Shown piece after piece: positions 27,266 to 34,154 of a DNA stretch of 41,014 nt. The notes beneath the pieces are model-generated. The model was given only the letters and a program-made list of their open reading frames with translations, searched no databases and had not been told where the DNA came from. The stretch spans positions 1-41,014 of the forward strand of contig JBFHUL010000022.1 of NCBI GenBank assembly GCA_041590075.1, given 5' to 3'. Position numbers and translations under genes: made by a program. Position 1 is the stretch's first letter. Every line of letters begins with the position of its first letter. This DNA comes from PZPK01 sp041590075. Lineage in GTDB: Bacteria > Pseudomonadota > Gammaproteobacteria > Pseudomonadales > Oleiphilaceae.

Positions 27266-28503
27266 TTTATTTTCCTGATTGTGATAGATGCATAAACTTC
27301 ATTATCACCAAGACTCGCAGCTGTTCCCCAGCCCTCTGAGGCGCGCGCTGTTTTCGCTTTATCTTGCAGCTCAAAATCCTTGGCACTTGCAATGGTAACT
27401 ATCGTATCTATGTGCGATGTGGAGTTAGTAATCCAATTTGTGTAGTAGTTGTAGACTGTAGTTCCAAGTTCCACCACAGTAGAGTCGCTCGCGTTGTATA
27501 GCCGCGTTCTTTGTCCGCTATCACCGCGACAAGTTGCAACCGAAGTTATGTGATATGTTCCGGCCTGTAAGGTGAACACACTAGACGCAAGTGTTACAAT
27601 TCCACTAGGGTCATTCTCAACATTTAATGTTCGCTTGGTGTACGTTGTATAGGAGGCTCCTGCGGGTACACCGCTTGCCTCTTCATGACGCAGAATTGCT
27701 ACCTCGCCGCCAAACTGGCCGGGAACAAGCATCGCTGCTGTAACAGATCCAGCCGCTGGGGTACCGTGTTGCTGCGCAGCCCGTTTCACACCAGCTGCTG
27801 TCCACACTCGTTCGGTTGTTGCTGTGCCAGCATCGATCTCTGTATTGTCAGGCACATCCAGATCGGCCTGCTTCGCATCCAATAGTCCCTGTATACCACT
27901 GGATACATCCACGTAATTCAATTGCGCCGCTGTCCGGGTGACCGGGACACCACCAATTTTCAGTGCGCTGGTATCTGCGATATTGATCGTTTTCGTGGTG
28001 GCCAGCGTCATTTCCGTGCCATCACTGCTGATCACACCATTAAACCCGTCCACGGCCTGTAAGTCAGCCGCTGTAACGCCTGATGCGGCCAGACCAGCCA
28101 ATAACTCCAGATCTGCAGTGACGGCAGTCACACCGTCCAGCTTATTCAGCTCGGATGCCGTTGCGCTGATAGGGGTGCCAGCGATCTTCAAGCCAGAGTC
28201 ATCGGTGATGTTCAGGGTCTTGCCGGTTGCCAGCGTGAGTTCATTCACAGAAACCGACAGCACCCCGCTAAACCCATCGATTGCCTGCACATCACTGGCC
28301 GTCACGCCGGCTGCTGCTGCGCCTGTTATCAGGTTCAAGTCCGCAGGCAGCGCAGATACCGCCGCGTTCATGTTCGGGAATGTTTGCTTTACGCACGTCT
28401 TTACCAGCTGGATGTGATCGTCCAACGTGGATCGGTAATCGGTCGCTCCGTCCGGGTTGGTCGGATCCAGATCAGTTATATAGCTGCCGGTTTCAAGTCC
28501 CAT
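27262..28503 (-). CDS. Tail fibre / receptor-binding protein
   Basis: 413 residues. The N-terminal adaptor (YRSTLDDHIQLVKTCVKQTF) is of the type that joins fibres to podovirus tails. Two tandem repeats of about 70 residues (about 56-130 and 131-200) follow, each with LATxKTxNI, LKIxGxP and xASELN/AAQLN elements. A coiled or triple-stranded linker precedes a beta-sandwich tip (about 270-413: FTLQAGTYHITSVATCRG, VYASITIRKIK). The tip most likely binds the host surface. Start ATG overlaps the adaptor gene's stop. Confidence 0.85.
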   Translation of the reverse strand: MGLETGSYITDLDPTNPDGATDYRSTLDDHIQLVKTCVKQTFPNMNAAVSALPADLNLITGAAAAGVTASDVQAIDGFSGVLSVSVNELTLATGKTLNITDDSGLKIAGTPISATASELNKLDGVTAVTADLELLAGLAASGVTAADLQAVDGFNGVISSDGTEMTLATTKTINIADTSALKIGGVPVTRTAAQLNYVDVSSGIQGLLDAKQADLDVPDNTEIDAGTATTERVWTAAGVKRAAQQHGTPAAGSVTAAMLVPGQFGGEVAILRHEEASGVPAGASYTTYTKRTLNVENDPSGIVTLASSVFTLQAGTYHITSVATCRGDSGQRTRLYNASDSTVVELGTTVYNYYTNWITNSTSHIDTIVTIASAKDFELQDKAKTARASEGWGTAASLGDNEVYASITIRKIK

Positions 28504-29123
28504 CAGGGTGTGCCTCTACGAGTCGTTTGTGCCGCGCGCGTAGCGAAGCGGTCATTGATGTCTGCGTCCTTCACTCGTTGCAGGCCGGCCTCGTACAGCG
28601 CCGCCCATGTCGCCATTCTTTCATCGTTCTTCAGGAAGGGTTCCGCCTGTAGTAACGACCCATACAAATACAGATCCGGGTGGTTTGTCAGCACCCAGTT
28701 GGTTGCCACTGAGTCACTCAGGGGTTCAAGCTTCTGGTAGAAGTCCAGTGTATAGGCATAGTTTCCATCCGGTACCGGGGCAATCTGAAACGCCCCGTTC
28801 GTGATGGTGTAGCCACTTGGAATATCCGTTGCGGTCGCCATGTACTGCTCACGCAACTGAGCTGGCGCCATGTACTCCAGCACCACGTTGACACCTGACA
28901 CCACAATAGTGAACGACTTGACCTTGCTAAACCGAGTCGGCAAGGCCAGTGTTGCGCCGCTCAGTGTGCCAGTGGCCTGCGCTTCAAGATCACGCACCCG
29001 AAGGCGGCGCGATATATCAGCCTCGGCCAGACCAATAAAGTCAGGGATCCGAGCTGTCAGATTCGACTTATTCAGCCAGTTAGCAACAGCCGTCTTCAAA
29101 TTGGTGTAGGTGTCGAGTGCCAT
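28503..29123 (-). CDS. Head-tail adaptor-like protein, 206 aa
   Basis: MALDTYTNLKTAVANWLNKS and the segment FIGLAEADISRRLRVRDLEA are the characteristic start of phage adaptor or tail-completion proteins: a helix bundle followed by ALPTRFSKVKSFTI and beta elements. C-terminal PDLYLYGSLLQAEPFLKNDE is also typical. It probably forms a ring under the portal and connects to gp10-like and fibre proteins. It overlaps neighbours by TAATG and TGATG. Confidence 0.8.
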   Translation of the reverse strand: MALDTYTNLKTAVANWLNKSNLTARIPDFIGLAEADISRRLRVRDLEAQATGTLSGATLALPTRFSKVKSFTIVVSGVNVVLEYMAPAQLREQYMATATDIPSGYTITNGAFQIAPVPDGNYAYTLDFYQKLEPLSDSVATNWVLTNHPDLYLYGSLLQAEPFLKNDERMATWAALYEAGLQRVKDADINDRFATRAAQTTRRGTP

Positions 29124-29593
29124 TATTCAAGCGCCTCTAACGCGGCAGACTCCAGCTTTTTCCGCAGGGCTGGCGCCTTGGCGGACGGGTGGTAAGTGAT
29201 ACCCAGTGAATCCAGATCCGCGCGCAGCTTGGCCACTTCCGCATCTGTTCCCACGCCAGCAGCTCCGGATGGATGAGCGTCTTCCTGAATGCGAGCCGGC
29301 TCTTTTTGATCCCGCTCATCATTAAGGTACCTGATCTCAATTCCCTTACCGATATTTTCTGGCGCCCTTGCAATAACAACTGACCCCTCTTCGACAGGCA
29401 GGTTGGTTTGCTCTTCGTACAGCCCCGGCGCCATATCGGTCTCAAATAGTCCGTAACCATAATCGCGCACGCCTTCGATTCTGTGGCGATTCTGCAGTGT
29501 TAGGTTGATCACGCGAAAGAACCCGTCTGGCAAATATACGCCGCAGGTATTGTTTCTTGTGTCGTTCCTTCCCTTTTTAATCAGGTAATTCAT
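29123..29593 (-). CDS. Virion-operon protein with C-terminal HeH/SAP-like motif
   Basis: 156 residues. The N-terminal half is beta-rich (NTCGVYLPDGFFRVINLTLQ). The C-terminus carries LRADLDSLGITYHPSAKAPA followed by LRKKLESA, a helix-extended-loop-helix of the HeH/LEM kind that binds nucleic acid in other phage proteins. GGAGG lies six bases before the start. It may be a minor head protein. Function beyond that is unclear. Confidence 0.65.
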   Translation of the reverse strand: MNYLIKKGRNDTRNNTCGVYLPDGFFRVINLTLQNRHRIEGVRDYGYGLFETDMAPGLYEEQTNLPVEEGSVVIARAPENIGKGIEIRYLNDERDQKEPARIQEDAHPSGAAGVGTDAEVAKLRADLDSLGITYHPSAKAPALRKKLESAALEALE

Positions 29594-29877
29594 ATCTTTC
29601 CTCCAGAGGTTCTAAAATACCGGTTGTCAGGATCCCGAAGCCAGCGTCTGAGCGCCTTCTCGTCATCCATGATTCCGCGACGAACAAGGTCACAGTAAAC
29701 AGTCATCGGTAACGATGCGATCTTCCGCATTGTTCGGTCTTTCGTGTAACCGTCCCCATCGTTCTGCTCCGCTTTGTTCTGATCCAGAACAGGGGTTACT
29801 TCCTCGCAATGGCGAAACATTAAGTTGCCATCTTGATAGTCAAACTGCGTGAATGATCCTTGACGAGTCTTCATCAT
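29590..29877 (-). CDS. Hypothetical late protein, 95 aa
   Basis: Start ATG 29877 (MMKTRQGSFTQFDYQDGNLM) is preferred because GCGGAAAG lies just upstream; the longer frame to 29907 has none. It overlaps the glycosyltransferase gene by 38 bases. The C-terminal half is basic and helical (MTVYCDLVRRGIMDDEKALR, WLRDPDNRYFRT). No known domain. Position between capsid-associated genes and head-tail genes suggests a minor structural or assembly role. Confidence 0.65.
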   Translation of the reverse strand: MMKTRQGSFTQFDYQDGNLMFRHCEEVTPVLDQNKAEQNDGDGYTKDRTMRKIASLPMTVYCDLVRRGIMDDEKALRRWLRDPDNRYFRTSGGKI

Positions 29878-30505
29878 CGCTTTCCGCCATAAAGTTGTTG
29901 TACTCAAACGAGCCGATATGATTTACGTGCTTTGATAGATCATGGTCGACATACACCGGGATATCTTTCTCGCGTAGCTTGTTGAAAAAATACACATCCT
30001 CGCCGACCAGACCGCCATCCTCCATCCAGCACATATCAAACCAAGGCCACTCAATCCGATCAAACACCGACAGGTCAATCAGGCAAACACCGAACCCACC
30101 AAACCAGACTTGTTCCAGACCGGTAGACTCCATAGTGGTCGCTACCCTTTTTTTATTGAAGTCCTTACTGATAGGCCTGCAAGGCACCGAGCGATTCACG
30201 TAATTTGCCAGCACTACCGGTTTATCGTGCTGCATCAGCCATTGCGCTGTGTCAGGAGGGAATACCATATCAGCATCCAGAAACAGCATGTGAGTGGCTC
30301 CATCTTTGATAGCAGCCTTTACTAAATTATTGCGATTCTGGACAAGCATTGAGCTTCGCTCATTGATTACAAAGTATTGCTTCATCCCTTTCACGCCATG
30401 CTGATGCATATGAGACTGCATAGTGATCAGCGACATCGCAAAATCCGGGTGCCACACATCGCCACTGGGTACAGCAATTGATAAAACCTTTTCTTTATCG
30501 GCCAT
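29840..30505 (-). CDS. Glycosyltransferase-like protein (GT-A fold)
   Basis: 221 residues. SIAVPSGDVWHPDFAMSL, then LVQNRNNLVKAAIKDGATHM and the metal-binding FLDADMVFPPD (DxD) identify a family 2-like GT-A fold. WFGGFGVCLIDLSVFDRI and EDVYFFNKLREKDIPVYV complete the sugar-nucleotide site, including a typical late acidic motif (GEDVYF). It is placed just after the capsid gene and its terminator. Virion-operon glycosyltransferases may decorate capsid or tail proteins, or modify the host surface; the acceptor is unknown. Confidence 0.8.
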   Translation of the reverse strand: MADKEKVLSIAVPSGDVWHPDFAMSLITMQSHMHQHGVKGMKQYFVINERSSMLVQNRNNLVKAAIKDGATHMLFLDADMVFPPDTAQWLMQHDKPVVLANYVNRSVPCRPISKDFNKKRVATTMESTGLEQVWFGGFGVCLIDLSVFDRIEWPWFDMCWMEDGGLVGEDVYFFNKLREKDIPVYVDHDLSKHVNHIGSFEYNNFMAESDDEDSSRIIHAV

Positions 30506-30508
30506 AGT

Positions 30509-30535
30509 AAAAAAAGGGGGTGCCGAAGCACCCCC
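30509..30535 (-). terminator. Strong intrinsic terminator after the capsid gene
   Basis: On the minus strand GGGGGTGC-TTCG-GCACCCCC forms a perfect 8-bp stem with the very stable UUCG loop, followed by seven T. It lies 16 bases after the capsid stop. It should end most late transcripts here, raising capsid yield relative to the tail genes beyond, unless transcription is antiterminated. Confidence 0.9.
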
Positions 30536-30550
30536 AAGCTCCCGTGGTTA

Positions 30551-31468
30551 TTAGGATGTAGCAGAGTCAATGATCGACCCGTTGCCCTTTTCCTGTCGGC
30601 ACTCAAGGGTGCATTCAACGATCAGGGCGCGCTTATCGGCGTCACCGGTTTTTGCCAGCGGCACCAGCTTCAGTGGTCGCAAAACAGCCATCTTCCACAG
30701 GTCCATATCCAGCGCATAAACATCATCAGCAAGCTGGTGACGGTTCGGGATTACTTTGAGAATAGAAAAATCGGACTCAAAGATATCGATGGACTGAATC
30801 AGCTTGTGATCCTTGGCATCCAGATTTTTGGTGGAACTGCCGGTCATCGCTGAGATGGTGCGCTTGTTAAACGCGCCAACAGACAGGACTTTGGGGTTGC
30901 CACCCTCCGTCCAGATGTCCTGAAGCATAGAGTTGATGTGAGAGTTTGTCACCGTCACCGTCCCCGTACCCAGATCAGTCTGGTTGGTTGAGATAAACCC
31001 AGCCACACCCTTGGCCTGTCGAGCCGTGGTCGCATCACCAGTCACTAAGGATGTATTCTGCAGGAAGCCAACTTCCATATCCCGCGCGATTTCCTTGGTG
31101 CGCTTTGCCACCTGATAGGCCAGTTGCTTGCCCATACCTGCCTTCTTCACCGCATCTTCCGTACCCGAAGTGATGACAGACTTCACCGAGATCTGGCAGT
31201 AGTTTGTCAGTCGCGTAGTGGACGATGCAGTGCTGAAGGTAATCTCGTTACCTTCAATATGCGCGTTGTTTGCAGCGGCAGCCAGTTCATCCGTCAACCA
31301 CTCGTGCAAGACAGCGGTTGCCGGCACCTTGCCAATCGCGCTGGTGAAGGGTGTTTCAGTTGGTGAAATGTTCGTAATGAGATCGGTCAGGTCTTCCCGG
31401 TGTGCATTGCCAACACCAGTAGACCCAGCCATCGCATACACATGCGTTGTACCAGTAAACATAGCCAT
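30551..31468 (-). CDS. Major capsid protein, DUF5309/SU10-like
   Basis: A 305-residue capsid protein. The N-terminus THVYAMAGSTGVGNAHREDL and TDLITNISPTETPFTSAIGK are hallmarks of the DUF5309 capsid family, an HK97-fold type. Later blocks (GKQLAYQVAKRTKEIARDME, VLSVGAFNKRTISAMTGS) correspond to the spine helix and P domain. GGAG lies eight bases before ATG. It follows the scaffold gene and precedes a strong terminator. Confidence 0.9.
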   Translation of the reverse strand: MAMFTGTTHVYAMAGSTGVGNAHREDLTDLITNISPTETPFTSAIGKVPATAVLHEWLTDELAAAANNAHIEGNEITFSTASSTTRLTNYCQISVKSVITSGTEDAVKKAGMGKQLAYQVAKRTKEIARDMEVGFLQNTSLVTGDATTARQAKGVAGFISTNQTDLGTGTVTVTNSHINSMLQDIWTEGGNPKVLSVGAFNKRTISAMTGSSTKNLDAKDHKLIQSIDIFESDFSILKVIPNRHQLADDVYALDMDLWKMAVLRPLKLVPLAKTGDADKRALIVECTLECRQEKGNGSIIDSATS

Positions 31469-31503
31469 GATAATTACTCCTCAATAGTCGCTAGATCGAG
31501 GAT

Positions 31504-32604
31504 CTACTCAAATCCAAGCCGTGCCGCAATGGCGTCAGCCCAGTCTTCCGTAGATCCAGTCTGTTGCGCGCGGTTTGTTGCGTTGCGCGCATTACGCTGA
31601 TTGAGAGGCTTACGCTTGCCGGATCCGCTTCTCATGGTCTTTGGTGGCGCGGGTGATTTCCGCTTACCACTGAGTCTCGGTTTTTTGGGTTCGTTTTGCT
31701 CTCGCATCATTTTCCGGTACATACTGGCCTCGTATGCAACAAGTGCCATCCGGTGGTCATACAGGGTCGCTCTCTCCTGCTCATTGAATCCAACCTCATC
31801 AAGGTACCCAAGTACCTGTGGGCCGGCCTTGTCGTACTCCGGGATTAGCTTTGAGGCCTTGTCCCGTTCTGCAGCCACCCAAGCCCGGAAATTGTTATCA
31901 ATTTCGGTTTGGGCTTTTTGCTCGATCTCCCTGCGGTCTTCGGTCTTCTTCCGAAGGTCTGCTCGGGCTTTGATGATGGCGCGCGCACGATCTGGGTTTT
32001 CGTCCATCAGTTCGGCAAGCGCGTCATCGTCCATCTGTAGTTCAGCGTCCTGCGACAGTTGCTGGGCTGGGCCTTCCTTGAAGTACCGCTGTATATGCGC
32101 AGCAAATTCAGGATCGTTTTTGGCATAGGCCACCATCTGCGTGAAGGGTCGCAGCTCATCACGTTCCTTCGACAGCTCCATGGTCTTGCGGGTGTAGTCG
32201 GCCTGTCGCTGGTATCCATCAACAAGTTCGTCATAGGTGACATCAATCTCTTCACCGTCAACGACTGCCGTGTGTACGGTGTCTTTCAGAAGATCATCCA
32301 GCTTCACGTCCACTGGTTTGCCTTCAGCATCCAGCATGCGCAGCGTGTCCAGTCCCTCTGGGGCTTCGTCTTCTTCAGGCTCCTCGTCTTCTACCTCTTG
32401 AGTCCCAGTATCTTCTTCATTTTCTTCATCTTCATCGGCGACAGTTCCGGGATCACCTGCGCCTGCATCCATTTGATCATTTTCTTCTTCCGGGGATTCC
32501 GCCAGCAGGCCTTCAATATAACCAGCGGCGTCATTGGCCAGACCTTCGCGCATTGCTTCGTTGCTGTTTTCGGCTGCATTTGCGTCACCATTATTCAAGT
32601 CCAT
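31504..32604 (-). CDS. Scaffolding protein
   Basis: 366 residues, highly acidic and helical. The first 110 residues are Glu/Asp-rich and disordered (DEDEENEEDTGTQEVEDEEP). A helical domain follows (QRQADYTRKTMELSKERDEL, DDDALAELMDENPDRARAII), and the basic C-terminus (RLSGKRKSPAPPKTMRSGSG) suits electrostatic capsid binding. Location immediately before the capsid gene and composition strongly support scaffold. No protease motif is visible. Confidence 0.85.
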   Translation of the reverse strand: MDLNNGDANAAENSNEAMREGLANDAAGYIEGLLAESPEEENDQMDAGAGDPGTVADEDEENEEDTGTQEVEDEEPEEDEAPEGLDTLRMLDAEGKPVDVKLDDLLKDTVHTAVVDGEEIDVTYDELVDGYQRQADYTRKTMELSKERDELRPFTQMVAYAKNDPEFAAHIQRYFKEGPAQQLSQDAELQMDDDALAELMDENPDRARAIIKARADLRKKTEDRREIEQKAQTEIDNNFRAWVAAERDKASKLIPEYDKAGPQVLGYLDEVGFNEQERATLYDHRMALVAYEASMYRKMMREQNEPKKPRLSGKRKSPAPPKTMRSGSGKRKPLNQRNARNATNRAQQTGSTEDWADAIAARLGFE

Positions 32605-32884
32605 CGTTTTGTTCCTCTCTCTTCATGAACAGCTTGCCCATTAACACGTAGTTATTCAGGTGCTGTTTCAGTGCTTTTAATTGCTTCATTGATAGCCAAA
32701 GCTGCTCACGCTCTTCAAACTCTGCCGCCTTTGTCCCTTCCCACGCCTCGCGCAGGTTCTGTTCCATGGACGTAAAAAAACCCGCGATTAGCGGGTCATT
32801 CAGTAGGGCTTCGGCTCGGTGCATATCGCGCTGCCGATCTTTGTCTTCAGGTGGCCTGACCTTTAATTCCTCTTCCTCACTCAT
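32591..32884 (-). CDS. Small acidic/helical protein upstream of scaffold, 97 aa
   Basis: Start ATG 32884 (MSEEEELKVRPPEDKDRQRD) has GAGGG six bases upstream; the alternative at 32905 lies inside the previous gene. Mostly helical: RAEALLNDPLIAGFFTSMEQ, LWLSMKQLKALKQHLNNYVL. Proteins of this size and composition often occur between portal and scaffold. The stop overlaps the scaffold start by 14 bases. A terminator-like hairpin is encoded within codons for NDPLIAGFF. Confidence 0.65.
   Translation of the reverse strand: MSEEEELKVRPPEDKDRQRDMHRAEALLNDPLIAGFFTSMEQNLREAWEGTKAAEFEEREQLWLSMKQLKALKQHLNNYVLMGKLFMKREEQNDGLE
32774..32796 (-). terminator. Terminator-like hairpin inside the pre-scaffold gene
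   Basis: Minus strand ACCCGC-TAATC-GCGGGT followed by TTTTTT. Orientation is that of the gene. A 6-bp GC stem plus U tract is enough for partial termination. It could set a step in expression between portal-side genes and the scaffold/capsid pair, or be chance from the coding sequence. Confidence 0.55.
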
Positions 32885-32892
32885 GATTGCCC

Positions 32893-33717
32893 TCAGATTG
32901 TCCACATTATAGAAACAACACCCGGCGACCCGGCGCCGCCAGCAGCATTCTGTCCGCCACCACCACCACCACCACCGTAATTGACGTTAACAGCCGATGG
33001 AGCAGAGCCAGCCGCGCCGGACGCGCCACCATTGCCCCCTTGTCCATGTGTGCCAGCTGCGCCGCCGCCGCCCGAGGCATTACCAGCACCCGCGTTACCG
33101 CCGAGGAAAGCGGTTTTCCCGCCCACGCCACCCGCGCTTGATGTGCTGCCGCCACCACCACCAGATCCACCGGAGTCGCCGCCAGTAAATCGTATGGCCT
33201 GACCACCTGCGCCACCCGGTGTCGCGCCGGTGCCAGCGGTTCCGCCAGCCACAAAAGCTTGAGCGGCCACATTATGCGGCGCGCTTGCGCCACCAACACC
33301 ACCATCAGAGGCTCCGCCAGCCTTACCGCCAGCACCGCTCTTGTACGTATTCAGTCTTGGCGCCACGTTGGTGGTCCGTGCAATAATTGTTGCATTTGCT
33401 GCGTCACCATCTGCACCAATAGCGCCACCGCTATTTGCTGCCGGCACGGTAATGGTTATGGTTTCGCCCGGGGTAACAGCAAGCGGCATGGCTTTTACGC
33501 CTTCGCCTCCGCCGCCCCCGCCTCCGCCGCCACCGCTTGCATGACCACCTCCGCCGCCACCACCGGGGCCACAAGCATCGACAATGATCTCCCTGACGCC
33601 TTCTGGAACGACCCAACTGTGTGGAGAAGTTGTTCCGGTAGAAACCCCGTCAATTTCGCCAGATCCATTCAAAAATACACCAACGTGAGTTCTTGGCATT
33701 GCAATTTGTGCGCTCAT
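32893..33717 (-). CDS. Polyglycine adhesin-like protein, 274 aa
   Basis: A short N-terminal domain (MSAQIAMPRTHVGVFLNGSG, then SHSWVVPEGVREIIVDACGP-like strand) leads into many Gly-rich runs separated by short Ala/Ser/Thr segments, ending YGG-rich and VVSIMWTI. Polyglycine-sandwich adhesins at phage fibre tips, such as T-even gp38-type proteins, have this pattern. It starts in an ATGA overlap with the preceding gene. It could be a receptor-binding or head-decoration protein. Gly runs are prone to length variation by slippage. Confidence 0.65.
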   Translation of the reverse strand: MSAQIAMPRTHVGVFLNGSGEIDGVSTGTTSPHSWVVPEGVREIIVDACGPGGGGGGGHASGGGGGGGGGGEGVKAMPLAVTPGETITITVPAANSGGAIGADGDAANATIIARTTNVAPRLNTYKSGAGGKAGGASDGGVGGASAPHNVAAQAFVAGGTAGTGATPGGAGGQAIRFTGGDSGGSGGGGGSTSSAGGVGGKTAFLGGNAGAGNASGGGGAAGTHGQGGNGGASGAAGSAPSAVNVNYGGGGGGGGQNAAGGAGSPGVVSIMWTI

Positions 33718-34154
33718 CAGGACACCTTGTGTATGTAGAGGGTTGAAGAGCCAGACGCAAGAACTGCACCGATCTTTTGTCCGCCCGGCACCATAACCGC
33801 GATAGTGTTGCCGGCCTTCAGCTCATACCCGGTTGAGGTCGTCACGTCATTGGCTGTTGCTGCCACCTTAATGAACGTGTTCGTTGCCGCCCACACATGA
33901 TAAATGCCGTCAGTTAATGCGGCCGTCTGCGCAGCAGTCCCTGATGTTGATAGCGGCGTCACCTGCGCATTACCTGACAGCTTCAGGCTATCAGCCGATA
34001 CGCCCGATCCCGCGACCTGTGTAAGCACCCACTGGCTGCCGCGAAACTCCGCGACATTACCGGTATCAGACTCGATCCCTTCCTCCCCTTGCATGCGGTT
34101 GGTGGTCGGCCAGCCCGTGTATGGTCCAGCAGCAATATAGTCATATCGTTTCAT
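33717..34154 (-). CDS. Virion protein, possible decoration or fibre base, 145 aa
   Basis: MKRYDYIAAGPYTGWPTTNR is followed by a beta-rich Thr/Ala/Val protein (ATNTFIKVAATANDVTTSTG, YELKAGNTIAVMVPGGQKIG). The C-terminal half looks like a small beta-sandwich with a typical LASGSSTLYIHKV end. It overlaps the portal stop by ATGA and precedes the polyglycine protein. A capsid-decoration or adhesin-base role is plausible. Confidence 0.65.
   Translation of the reverse strand: MKRYDYIAAGPYTGWPTTNRMQGEEGIESDTGNVAEFRGSQWVLTQVAGSGVSADSLKLSGNAQVTPLSTSGTAAQTAALTDGIYHVWAATNTFIKVAATANDVTTSTGYELKAGNTIAVMVPGGQKIGAVLASGSSTLYIHKVS

Noticed and set aside
27938..28417. 159-codon rightward ORF over the tail-fibre repeats
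   Set aside because: Its repetitive Ser/Pro/Val composition simply mirrors the tandem fibre repeats.
27262..28503. Diversity-generating retroelement acting on the fibre gene
   Set aside because: No reverse transcriptase, accessory protein or template repeat is present in the window.
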